A DNA stretch of 64,000 nt from Brasilonema angustatum HA4187-MV1 (GCA_019359695.1 JAHHGV010000004.1:184072-248071); one strand, 5' to 3'; counted from the first letter of the stretch, positions 55,488-63,826 are shown. Notes: a model not told the origin generated them from the sequence alone. A program made the numbers and translations.

Positions 55488-57143
55488 TTATTTACTTAAC
55501 ATATCTAAGAGAACCTCTGGGCTGTCCATTTTGTCCATCACTACCTCAATAAAGACAAGTTTGTCCTGATTTTGTTCGGCTTGTTGCAGTGCCGATTCTA
55601 ACTCTGACTCGGTGCTTGCCTTGATACCCCAGCCATTGTTACCAAAAACTTCATGAAGCTTGTGATAATTCCACCGTTGGATGTCGTTGTATGGTTGAGT
55701 CGGACCGTGGATATCACGCTCTATCGTGTATCCATCATTGTTGAAAAGAATAATAATTGGCTTGAGGTCATAACGTAACATTGTTGACAGTTCTTGTGCC
55801 GTCATTTGGAACGAGCCGTCACCTACGAGTAGGATGGATCGTCTTGAGGGAGCAGCGATCGCACAACCAAGTGAAGAACCGACTGAGTAGCCAATAGAAC
55901 CCCAGAGTAATTGTCCCACGAAACTGGTTCCCTTTGGCAAAGGAATAACTGCGGCTCCAAACAAAGAAGTTCCAGTCTCGGTGACAAGAATATCATCTTC
56001 TTTGAGGAATTGAGCCAGTCTGTACCAAAAACGCTCCTGGGTAATCGCTGCTGTTGAGTTGGGTTGGAAACCAGTTGTAAAACCAGGATTTAAATTTTCC
56101 TTGCGAGGCTTTAAATCTAGCGTTTGCTGATCGCGGTGCTTCAAGCGTTTGCTTAAAGCAGTTAGAAAATCCTGCATTGCCACATTGTTGTACACGGTAT
56201 TATTAATCTTGAGATGCTGCCCATGCACTTCAATGGTTCGGCTTGGATCGAGTTTTGCAGAAAACTTTCCTGTGTTGAAATCACTCATCAAGACACCGAT
56301 ACTCAATACACAATCTGCTTGTTCAACACGTTTAAGCACATACTCTTCACTGATACCACCGTTATATATACCGATGAATTGGGGGTGCGTTTCTTCAAGC
56401 AGCCCCTTCCCCATAGTCATAGTGGCATAAGGGTATCCAGTGGCAAAAAGAAGCGATCGCAATTCCTCTTGCAAATGATGACGATCCACACCCACGTCAG
56501 CCAGAATGACTGGTTTTAACGCCTTCTCCAACAAACTTACACTTGCATCAACTACTTCAGCTAAGATCGCTTCATCGCTTTGGAAGACAGGGGGAGTAAA
56601 TGGAGTTGATGGTGCAGCCACTTCATGTGCAGCAACGTCCATCGGTAGGGAGATGTAAACAGGTAACTTTTTGAGAAGGCTTTCACCTAAAACTCTGTCG
56701 ATTTCTGCTGTTGCATTCTCAAATGTCAAATATGCTTGCGCCGTCGTTACCTTCTCATACATTTGGGCAAACATGGAGAAATCGCCAGTGCCTAGCGTAT
56801 GATGGACAAGTGCTCCCGATGATTGAATTTTGGTAGAAGGAGCTCCAGTAATCGCCACCACAGGGACGTGTTCAGCGCAAGCGCCAGCAACTCCATTAAT
56901 AGCGCTGAGTTCACCAACACCAAACGTGGTAATCAGTGCTGCAATCCCATTGATTCGACCATAGCCATCAGCAGCGTAGGCTGCGTTAAGTTCGTTACAA
57001 GTTGTAACCAACTCAATACCCTCTTGATTGACTATCAAGTCGAGAAATTCCATATTGTAGTCACCAGCGACACCAAAGATATGCTTGACGCCAATTTCTT
57101 TGAGACGAAGCAGTAGATAGTCGCCAACAGTACAATTTGTCAT
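55488..57143 (-). CDS. Thiamine-diphosphate-dependent pyruvate/indolepyruvate decarboxylase
   Basis: The 551-residue protein decarboxylates a 2-keto acid to an aldehyde. Glu51 (TCNELNA) activates ThDP, His114-His115 (VHHTLG) are the decarboxylase-specific pair, and LVGDGSFQMTAQE...FNNDGYTIE is the ThDP/Mg site. This combination marks the PDC/IPDC group rather than acetolactate synthases. Pyruvate, phenylpyruvate or indolepyruvate cannot be distinguished here. It lies on the opposite strand between the M4 peptidase and its putative inhibitor. Confidence 0.93.
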   Translation of the reverse strand: MTNCTVGDYLLLRLKEIGVKHIFGVAGDYNMEFLDLIVNQEGIELVTTCNELNAAYAADGYGRINGIAALITTFGVGELSAINGVAGACAEHVPVVAITGAPSTKIQSSGALVHHTLGTGDFSMFAQMYEKVTTAQAYLTFENATAEIDRVLGESLLKKLPVYISLPMDVAAHEVAAPSTPFTPPVFQSDEAILAEVVDASVSLLEKALKPVILADVGVDRHHLQEELRSLLFATGYPYATMTMGKGLLEETHPQFIGIYNGGISEEYVLKRVEQADCVLSIGVLMSDFNTGKFSAKLDPSRTIEVHGQHLKINNTVYNNVAMQDFLTALSKRLKHRDQQTLDLKPRKENLNPGFTTGFQPNSTAAITQERFWYRLAQFLKEDDILVTETGTSLFGAAVIPLPKGTSFVGQLLWGSIGYSVGSSLGCAIAAPSRRSILLVGDGSFQMTAQELSTMLRYDLKPIIILFNNDGYTIERDIHGPTQPYNDIQRWNYHKLHEVFGNNGWGIKASTESELESALQQAEQNQDKLVFIEVVMDKMDSPEVLLDMLSK

Positions 57144-57799
57144 TGTTTTAGCCTCCGATAAATTTTAAGCAAATGGCGATGATCGCAACTCCCGAATCGC
57201 CAGAAGAATACCTAATTTTAATTACAGCGCATCGCAAGTCATTGAAGTACAACGCTTTTGTCTAAAAGCTAGGCAGAAAGTCATTTTTACTTCTGACTTC
57301 TAGCTTGAAAAAGGGTGTAGGGGTGTAAGGGTGTAAAGAAAAAAGGTGTTTATTTCATATTTTGCTGGCTGCCAAGCCGCACGAGTTTAAGGCTTAGATC
57401 TTGCACCTCCGGCTGAGTACGCCCAGAACTCAAGTTCTGGGCTAATAAACCAAGTCCGTTAAAACGGAACGGCACATGCTTCAAGTCGGGAAACCCGGAT
57501 GCCAGATACCTACGGAGGGAAACCCTCCTGCAGTACTGGCTCCCCAACGCAGTGCCTCCTGGAAAACTTACTCAGTCCGTTTTAACGGACTTAGACTTTG
57601 AGCCAAGAAATTTATTTCTTGGCGGACGAAAAGTATGATGCAAGATCTAAGATGACGCCTCTATTGTGCTGTATGGGGATTTTCCAGATGAACTGTTCCC
57701 TCTTAATGTTGTTTTTTCTTGATAAACTGGAAAATTATGTTATGACTTTCCCAGTTTTGATTAATTCTTGCAAAACATAGCAAGACGGAGAACAAGAAA
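57144..57799. other. Intergenic region dominated by a hairpin-rich element
   Basis: Carries GGGTGTA repeats (about 57311-57335) and the 259-bp element 57393-57651. Short frames inside the element are not credible genes. Confidence 0.5.
57393..57651. mobile_element. 259-bp MITE with an internal array of perfect hairpins
   Basis: Perfect 13-bp terminal inverted repeats CTTAGATCTTGCA (57393-57405) and TGCAAGATCTAAG (57639-57651). Inside are hairpins CCCAGAACT/AGTTCTGGG, TCCGTT/AACGGA, GGAGGG/CCCTCC, AGTCCGTT/AACGGACT and CCAAGAAAT/ATTTCTTGG. No coding capacity. It lies 149 bp upstream of the emfourin-like gene. Confidence 0.8.
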
Positions 57800-58087
57800 A
57801 TGCGGATATCATTTGAACGCACGGGTGGTTTTGCAGGGATAAGTACAAAAAAAACTGTAGACACGGCAAGTATTCCGGCAAATGAAGCTGATCAACTACC
57901 GTCACTACTAGAAGCCGCAGATTTCTTCAATCTACCCGAAAATATCACAGCTTCAACGAGACAAGCTGACCGCTTTCAATACAAGTTAACGGTAGAAGAC
58001 AAAGGAAGAGAACACACAGTCACTGTGAGTGAAGCTGCGCTACCGGGAACCTTAAGACCTTTGATTGAATGGTTTCAAAAAAGATAG
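57800..58087 (+). CDS. Emfourin-like inhibitor of M4 (protealysin-type) peptidases
   Basis: The 95-residue protein (MRISFERTGGFAGISTKKTV, DTASIPANEADQLPSLLEAA, ending TLRPLIEWFQKR) matches my memory of the emfourin family: an N-terminal beta-strand with GGFAG(I/M), then a Leu-rich helix and a second beta part. Emfourins are small cytosolic proteins encoded with protealysins, and they block the zinc peptidase. The partner would be the M4 peptidase at 54265, about 2.5 kb away with pdc and a mobile element between. GGAG precedes the ATG. Confidence 0.8.
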   Translation: MRISFERTGGFAGISTKKTVDTASIPANEADQLPSLLEAADFFNLPENITASTRQADRFQYKLTVEDKGREHTVTVSEAALPGTLRPLIEWFQKR

Positions 58088-58189
58088 AGCGCAAAAAAAA
58101 GAGTCAAATTTCAGTAAACCTAGAAATCCGGAAACTCATACGCAAAGTTTGTATCTTACTTTACTACAATTCAACCTATAATTAGTCTT

Positions 58190-58648
58190 ATGACAGAACC
58201 TCTAACAGCAGCAGTGATTGTCTCTTTATTTTTCTCTGAAGCAATCAAAGAAGGTGGAAAAGCTTTAACTAAGGGCGCTACAGATACATTTGCTCATTTA
58301 GTAAACACCATTCGTGAAAAGTTTAAGGCAGAAGGAACAGAAGGGTTACTGAAACGAGCAGAAAGTGAACCCACGCAAAAGAATAAAGAAAAGCTACAAG
58401 ATGAACTGCAAACTCAGATGGATGCAGATAAAGCATTTGCTCAGAAACTGAAAGAACTAGTGCAACTTCTACAAGCACAAGATGAAAAAATACATCAAGT
58501 AGTTTTGAGTGAAATTGAATTAACTGGTGACTTGAAAGCAAAAGACATCAACCAAAAAGCTGTACGGGCTGCTTCAGTTGAACAGGAAATGGTTAAAGGG
58601 GTGAAAGCTCAAAACATTGATTTAGGCAATTTAAATCAAGAAGCTTAA
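58190..58648 (+). CDS. Small helical Bell/HeLo-like protein with C-terminal motif shared with adjacent NLR
   Basis: The 152-residue protein starts with an amphipathic to hydrophobic helix (MTEPLTAAVIVSLFFSEAIK), followed by charged helices and a coiled-coil-like middle (about 30-105). The C-terminus has three related strands: LKAKDINQ (115-122), VRAASVEQ (125-132) and VKAQNIDLGNLNQ (138-150). The last closely matches VRAEGNITVGDITQ at residues 17-30 of the NB-ARC protein encoded next. This resembles the layout of bacterial Bell-domain effectors, in which an amyloid motif is shared with an NLR. The family assignment is inference; I cannot confirm the Bell domain by search. Confidence 0.6.
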   Translation: MTEPLTAAVIVSLFFSEAIKEGGKALTKGATDTFAHLVNTIREKFKAEGTEGLLKRAESEPTQKNKEKLQDELQTQMDADKAFAQKLKELVQLLQAQDEKIHQVVLSEIELTGDLKAKDINQKAVRAASVEQEMVKGVKAQNIDLGNLNQEA

Positions 58649-58746
58649 AATCAGTGAGCAGTAAACAGTGAACAGTTAACAAAAGAAACAGATCCGTATT
58701 TTCTCTTGGTAACTGGTAACTGATAACTGATAACTGATAGAACTCG

Positions 58747-58851
58747 TTCCAAGTCTGTGACTTGGAATGCCTTGAGTGAGACTCTGTCTCACGAGCAAAA
58801 GAGCTACAAGAGGCAGAGCCTCCGGTAATGCATTACCATGCTCTGCATGGT
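58747..58851. repeat. Array of five short perfect hairpins
   Basis: TTCCAAGTC-TGT-GACTTGGAA, GTGAGAC-TCT-GTCTCAC, GAGGC-AGA-GCCTC, GGTAATG/CATTACC and ACCATGC-TCT-GCATGGT lie head to tail between the Bell-like and NLR genes. The middle triplets (TGT, TCT, AGA) recur. It ends just before a TGCGTAAGTCCTA half-site (58862-58875) of the GGACTTACGCA family. Confidence 0.85.
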
Positions 58852-58912
58852 AACGAGGGAATGCGTAAGTCCTATAAGATTTGTTGAGTTTTTTTATACT
58901 TAATTTACAATT

Positions 58913-60637
58913 ATGAATAATAAGGAATCTCTATCAGTTGTACAAACAATCTTTGAGAATGTGCGGGCTGAGGGGAATATCACAGTAGGAGATATTACTC
59001 AGATTTACAAAGTTGAAAACAATTTGAGTGAAATTCCTAAACCAACAGGTTTCCCCCAAAATATTCCCCCTAGCAATACAGATAAGTTTATCGGACGATC
59101 GCGTGAATTAGAACGCCTCCACCAACAGTTACAACGCAATAATGAAGTCGTCATTGCAGCTGTTGAAGGTATGGGGGGAGTTGGTAAAACAGAATTAGCA
59201 ATCCAGCATTCACTGCTACATTTACAATTGGACACTTATCCTGGTGGAATTTGCTGGCTACGCGCAAGAGAAGAAGATATTGGTTTGCAGATCATAGAAT
59301 TTACTCGAACAGATTTGGGCTTGCAGCCGCCAGAAGATTTGGATTTACCAGAACGAGTACGCTGGTGTTGGCAGCATTGGCACCAAGGAAACACGCTTGT
59401 GGTTGTAGATGATGTGAAAAATTACAGTCAGATAAAATCTTATCTACCACCACAACCATCTCAGTTTAAAGTACTCATAACAACACGACTCAAGTTAGAT
59501 TTATCTGGTTCTCTGTTTTTGGAAGTTTTGCAGGAGGATGATGCACTCTTATTATTGAAGCAATTGGTTGGAGAAGAAAAAGTCACCCAAGAATCAATAA
59601 AAGCGAAAGAACTCGTTCAGCGTTTAGGCTACTTACCTCTGGCGTTGCAATTGGTCGGGCGGTATGTGAAAAAGCGTAAGATATCTTTGACAGAAATGCT
59701 GCGACGTTTGGAGGAAAAAGGGCTAGGGCATCCTTCTTTAATAGTGAATCAAAATGACCGCACTTGGACTCTAAGTATCAAACGTGGAGTAGCGGCTGCT
59801 TTTGAATTAAGTTGGGAAGAATTAAGTGAGTCTGCCCAACAGTTAGGTTGTTTACTAAGTTTATTTGCTTTAGCTGCGATTCCTTGGTTACTGGTGGAAG
59901 GTGCTGCTGCTGAGAAAGACGCAGAAGAACTGGAAGATGCCAGAGTAGAATTAGAAAACTTGCATTTGCTTATGGGCGAAGATACTTATCTGTTACATCA
60001 GTTGATTCGCGAGTTTCTGAAAGACAAGCAAAAGAACTTAGCTTCAGGCGACGAGCATAAGTCTAGTTTTTGCCAAGCAATGGTAGAAGTGGCAAAGAAA
60101 ATTTCTGACACACCTACTCACAAAGAAATCACTGCCTTAACTCCTGATATTCCACATTTAGCAGAAGTGGCACAAAATTTGACTGATGCAGTCAGTGATG
60201 AAAATTTAATTTGGGTTTTTACTGCTATGGGTTGGTTTTATAAAGGACAGGGTTTGTATGCGCTGGCGAAACCGTGGTTAGAGCAATGTGTATCAGTAAT
60301 CCAATCCCGTTTGGGACAAGAGCACCCATATGTCGCCAGCAGTTACAACAACTTGGCACAACTCTACGAATCCCAAGGACGGTACACCCAAGCGGAACCA
60401 CTATATATCAAAGCATTGAAACTAACGCAACGTCTGCTAGGAGAAGAGCACCCTGATGTCGCCTTAAGTTTCAACAACTTAGCTTACCTCTACTATTCCC
60501 AAGGACGGTACACCCAAGCGGAACCACTATATATCAAAGCTTTGGAACTAAGGCAACGCCTGCTAGAAGAAGAGCACCCACATGTCGCCAGCAGTTACAA
60601 CAACTTGGCACAACTCTACGAATCTCAAGGACGGTAG
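58913..60637 (+). CDS. NB-ARC/TPR (NLR-like) STAND protein, N-terminal part up to in-frame TAG
   Basis: The 574-residue reading frame has the N-terminal motif VRAEGNITVGDITQ (17-30), an NB-ARC ATPase (about 55-350: Walker A GMGGVGKTELAI near 88, Walker B LVVVDDV near 163, LITTRLKLD, GYLPLALQLVG), a helical linker and the first TPRs of 42 residues. It ends at TAG 60635-60637 where the repeat normally has TAC (Tyr). The same frame stays open beyond the stop to 62095, so the intact protein would be 1060 residues. The gene is either recently broken, polymorphic or mis-sequenced at one base. Its partner is probably the preceding small gene. Confidence 0.85.
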   Translation: MNNKESLSVVQTIFENVRAEGNITVGDITQIYKVENNLSEIPKPTGFPQNIPPSNTDKFIGRSRELERLHQQLQRNNEVVIAAVEGMGGVGKTELAIQHSLLHLQLDTYPGGICWLRAREEDIGLQIIEFTRTDLGLQPPEDLDLPERVRWCWQHWHQGNTLVVVDDVKNYSQIKSYLPPQPSQFKVLITTRLKLDLSGSLFLEVLQEDDALLLLKQLVGEEKVTQESIKAKELVQRLGYLPLALQLVGRYVKKRKISLTEMLRRLEEKGLGHPSLIVNQNDRTWTLSIKRGVAAAFELSWEELSESAQQLGCLLSLFALAAIPWLLVEGAAAEKDAEELEDARVELENLHLLMGEDTYLLHQLIREFLKDKQKNLASGDEHKSSFCQAMVEVAKKISDTPTHKEITALTPDIPHLAEVAQNLTDAVSDENLIWVFTAMGWFYKGQGLYALAKPWLEQCVSVIQSRLGQEHPYVASSYNNLAQLYESQGRYTQAEPLYIKALKLTQRLLGEEHPDVALSFNNLAYLYYSQGRYTQAEPLYIKALELRQRLLEEEHPHVASSYNNLAQLYESQGR

Positions 60638-62080
60638 ACCCAAGCGGAACCACTATACATCAAAGCACTGAAACTAACGCAACGCCTGCTAGGAGAAGAG
60701 CACCCATATGTCGCCAGCAGTTACAACAACTTGGCTAGTCTTTACAATTCGCAAGGACGATACACTGATGCAGAATCACTCTACATCAAAGCATTGGAAC
60801 TAAGGCAACGCCTGCTAGGAGAAGAGCATCCCGATGTCGCCCAAAGTTTCAACAACTTGGCAGGACTCTACTATTCCCAAGGACGGTACACTGAAGCTGA
60901 ACCACTCGTTATCAAAGCTTTGGAACTAAGGCGACGCCTGCTGGGAGATGAGCACCCTGATGTCGCCACCAGTTACAGCAGCTTGGCAGACCTCTACTAT
61001 TCCCAAGGACGGTACACCCAAGCGGAACCACTCCTTATCAATGCTTTGGAACTAAGGCGACGCCTGCTGGGACAAGAGCACCCATATGTCGCCACCAGTT
61101 ACAACAGCTTGGCAGAACTCTACCGTTCCCAAGGACGTTACACTGAAGCGGAACCACTCCTTATCAATGCTTTGGAACTAAGGCGACGCCTGCTGGGAGA
61201 AGAGCATCCATATGTCGCCACCAGTTACAACAACTTGGCATTACTCTACTATTCCCAAGGACGGTACACCCAAGCGGAACCACTCCTTATCAATGCTTTG
61301 GAACTATACCAACGCTTGCTGGGAGAGGAGCATCCCTCTGTCGCCACCAGTTACAACAACTTAGCAGAGCTGTACTATTCCCAAGGACGGTACACTGAAG
61401 CTGAACCACTCTACATCAAAGCTTTGGAACTCAGGCAACGCCTGTTGGGAGAAGAGCATCCATATGTCGCCACCAGTTACAACAACTTGGCAGGACTCTA
61501 CTATTCCCAAGGACGGTACACTGAAGCTGAACCACTCTACATCAAAGCTTTGGAACTATACCAACGCTTGTTGGGAGATGAGCATCCCAATGTCGCCATC
61601 AGTTACAACAACTTAGCAGAGCTCTACTCTGACCAAGGACGGTACACTGAAGCTGAACCACTCTACATCAAAGCTTTGGAACTCAGGCAACACCTGCTGG
61701 GAGATGAGCATCCCGATGTCGCCCAAAGTTACAACAACTTGGCAGGACTCTACTATTCCCAAGGACGGTACACTGAAGCTGAACCACTCTACATCAAAGC
61801 TTTGGAACTCAGGCAACGCCTGTTGGGAGAAGAGCATCCCGATGTCGCCACCAGTTACAATAACTTGGCATTCCTCTACTCATCCCAAGGACGGCACACT
61901 GAAGCTGAACGTTTGTACAAAAAAGCATTGGAACTAAGGCAACGCCTGCTAGGAGATGAGCATCCCGATGTCGCCCAAAGTTACAACAATTTGGCATCAC
62001 TCTACTATTCCCTTGGACGGTACACTCAAGCTGAACGTTTGTACAAAAAAGCATTGGAACTAAGGCAACGCCTGCTAAAG
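60323..62080 (+). repeat. Tandem 126-bp (42-residue) TPR array, 14 units
   Basis: Fourteen near-identical units of the form HPxVAxSYNNLAxLYxSQGR + YTxAEPLxIKALELRQRLLG. Adjacent units share long identical DNA stretches, so the array can expand or contract by recombination. Unit 3 contains the TAG. Confidence 0.92.
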
Positions 62081-62095
62081 AATCAAAATTTATAG
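60731..62095 (+). CDS. C-terminal TPR part of the interrupted NLR-like gene
   Basis: In the same frame as 58913-60637 and separated from it only by the TAG. It encodes the last eleven and a half TPRs and ends RQRLLKNQNL. No convincing start codon or ribosome-binding site precedes it (a TTG at 60731 is all there is), so independent expression is unlikely. It is best read as the remainder of one 1060-codon gene. Confidence 0.8.
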   Translation: MASLYNSQGRYTDAESLYIKALELRQRLLGEEHPDVAQSFNNLAGLYYSQGRYTEAEPLVIKALELRRRLLGDEHPDVATSYSSLADLYYSQGRYTQAEPLLINALELRRRLLGQEHPYVATSYNSLAELYRSQGRYTEAEPLLINALELRRRLLGEEHPYVATSYNNLALLYYSQGRYTQAEPLLINALELYQRLLGEEHPSVATSYNNLAELYYSQGRYTEAEPLYIKALELRQRLLGEEHPYVATSYNNLAGLYYSQGRYTEAEPLYIKALELYQRLLGDEHPNVAISYNNLAELYSDQGRYTEAEPLYIKALELRQHLLGDEHPDVAQSYNNLAGLYYSQGRYTEAEPLYIKALELRQRLLGEEHPDVATSYNNLAFLYSSQGRHTEAERLYKKALELRQRLLGDEHPDVAQSYNNLASLYYSLGRYTQAERLYKKALELRQRLLKNQNL

Positions 62096-62218
62096 TTTGA
62101 TGTATTTTCTGATAGTCAAAGCGATACACACGCAGACGTCTGCCTTTTGGGCGATACGCCCTTGGCGTCTGCACTCCGCGCCATCGCACTCAAGCACCCC
62201 TATTTGCTCATTCTTTTT

Positions 62219-63532
62219 TCAACGTTTAACTGGTGTTGTGTTGTAGTCAGGCACATCTGATGCTACCTTGTCGAACTCAATATAGAGGTGCTTGAGTCCC
62301 CGCATGAGTATGTTCGGCAAGTACTGGTAATCACCTTGTGCCAAGCGGATGTTCTCAAGCCGTAGCAGCAAGCGCTCATAGGCGATCTGCATTTCCTTGC
62401 GAGCAAGCATAGCGCCCAAACAATAATGAATGCCAGAACCAAAAGATAGGTGGTTGTTAGCATTGTAGCGGCGCACGTCGAAACGCTCACCCTCTGGAAA
62501 TTTTATGGGATCGCGGTTAGCAGCATCGAAGCGGATCATCACCAAAGACCCAGCTTTTAGATCAACGTCTTCGAGTTTTGTATCTTGCGTTACAACTCGC
62601 CACATCCCCGCAGTCGGACTTTCCATTCGTAGAACTTCTTCAACAAAGTTCTCTACCTGGGAAAGATCTGTTTGTAGCAACTTCATCTGCTGGGGATTGT
62701 TTGTCAGCAACAACATCCCACCCGCGATCGCACTGGTGACAGTCTCATTGCCTGCCACTAGTATTTGCTGAATTATACTCAGCAGTTCAGCTGTGTCGAG
62801 CGATCGCTCTTGAGCCACCTTTGCCTGTACCAAGTCCGTGATCAAATCATCTTGAGGCTGTTTTTGGCGTGACTCTATGACATCACGAAAATAATGCTGG
62901 AAAGCAACCACATCTTTAGCACACTCGATCTCCTGCTCTCTAGAAAGCATATGGCTTAGGCGCGCAATAAAAGAATCAGACCATTGCTTGAACTTCGGCA
63001 GATCTGCCTGCGGCACACCTAACTGCTGAGCAATAACTTTGAGCGGTAAGGGTACGGCAAACTCACTGACGAATTCACACTTACTCTTATCGATGAAACT
63101 GTCAATGAGTTCATCAACCGTTTGCAGAATCAAGTTATGCATTTTATTGACACGCGACGAGGTGAATGCCTTATTCACCAGTGATCGGAATCGCTCGTGT
63201 TCTGGTGGATCTGCCGTCAGCAGGGTGTTCATCTGAGGCCAGCCTTGAGCAAAGATTTTCTGCAATTCCGGATCCTGTTCTTCTTTTCCAGCCAGTAAAG
63301 TAGAGAAATTACTAGAGAATACTCTTGTATCCTTAAGAATTTCTATCACCAAGTCATAGCGCGTAACGAGGAAGAGCTTAGCGTCAGTTTTGGGACTAGG
63401 TAGCTCCATAATTGGTGCTTGCTCCTGTGCTACCTTGTAGAATTCATAAGGGCACACAAGCAGTTCAGGGTCAAAGAAGTTGTAGTCCGACAGATGCTTC
63501 ATGGTGGTCAGTGATGGTTTGCTTTGAGTCAC
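62219..63532 (-). CDS. Cytochrome P450
   Basis: A soluble 437-residue bacterial-type P450 monooxygenase. The I-helix has AGNETVTSA, the K-helix EEVLR, and the haem loop FGSGIHYCLGAMLARKEM gives the ligand Cys371. There is no membrane anchor and no adjacent ferredoxin gene, so redox partners must be supplied elsewhere. Substrate unknown; such single P450s in filamentous cyanobacteria often act on fatty acids, terpenoids or natural products. Confidence 0.95.
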   Translation of the reverse strand: MTQSKPSLTTMKHLSDYNFFDPELLVCPYEFYKVAQEQAPIMELPSPKTDAKLFLVTRYDLVIEILKDTRVFSSNFSTLLAGKEEQDPELQKIFAQGWPQMNTLLTADPPEHERFRSLVNKAFTSSRVNKMHNLILQTVDELIDSFIDKSKCEFVSEFAVPLPLKVIAQQLGVPQADLPKFKQWSDSFIARLSHMLSREQEIECAKDVVAFQHYFRDVIESRQKQPQDDLITDLVQAKVAQERSLDTAELLSIIQQILVAGNETVTSAIAGGMLLLTNNPQQMKLLQTDLSQVENFVEEVLRMESPTAGMWRVVTQDTKLEDVDLKAGSLVMIRFDAANRDPIKFPEGERFDVRRYNANNHLSFGSGIHYCLGAMLARKEMQIAYERLLLRLENIRLAQGDYQYLPNILMRGLKHLYIEFDKVASDVPDYNTTPVKR

Positions 63533-63584
63533 TGTGCAGTCAACATCATCTTAACAAGTTAGAGCAAACTGGTTCTTGTTTCCA

Positions 63585-63778
63585 GGACTTACGCAAAATA
63601 ATGAAAAAATAAACCGCATAGACGCGGAGCGGTGAGACAGCGCTGCAGGAGGGTTTCCCTCCGTAGGCGACTGCGAATCCGAAGGGCTTCCCGCAGGGTA
63701 GGACGTAAAGAGCACGTTCGCGTAGCGTGCGCCTTAGCGCATAGTTAAGAGGGTTTAAAAGGGTTTTTGCGTAAGTCC
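63585..63778. repeat. MITE, GGACTTACGCAAAA family, copy D, with nested insert
   Basis: Perfect 14-bp inverted ends GGACTTACGCAAAA (63585-63598) and TTTTGCGTAAGTCC (63765-63778), and nearly the same interior as 45995-46136. About 50 extra bp after GACGCGGAGCGG contain GGAGGGTTTCCCTCC and GCGACTGCGAATCCGAAGGG, a repeat nested inside the repeat. Confidence 0.88.
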
Positions 63779-63794
63779 TAGTTTCAATGAACTA

Positions 63795-63826
63795 CCCTTA
63801 CACCCTTACACCCTTACACCCTTACC
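63795..63826. repeat. 8-bp tandem repeat CCCTTACA x4
   Basis: Three exact copies plus CCCTTACC, directly after the MITE. Confidence 0.92.

Noticed and set aside
57350..57780. Short frames on both strands (57350-57547 and 57598-57780)
   Set aside because: They lie largely within the hairpin-rich element and have no protein similarity I recognise.
60323..62080. CRISPR-like regular repeats
   Set aside because: The 126-bp period is in frame and encodes TPRs; no spacers of unrelated sequence.
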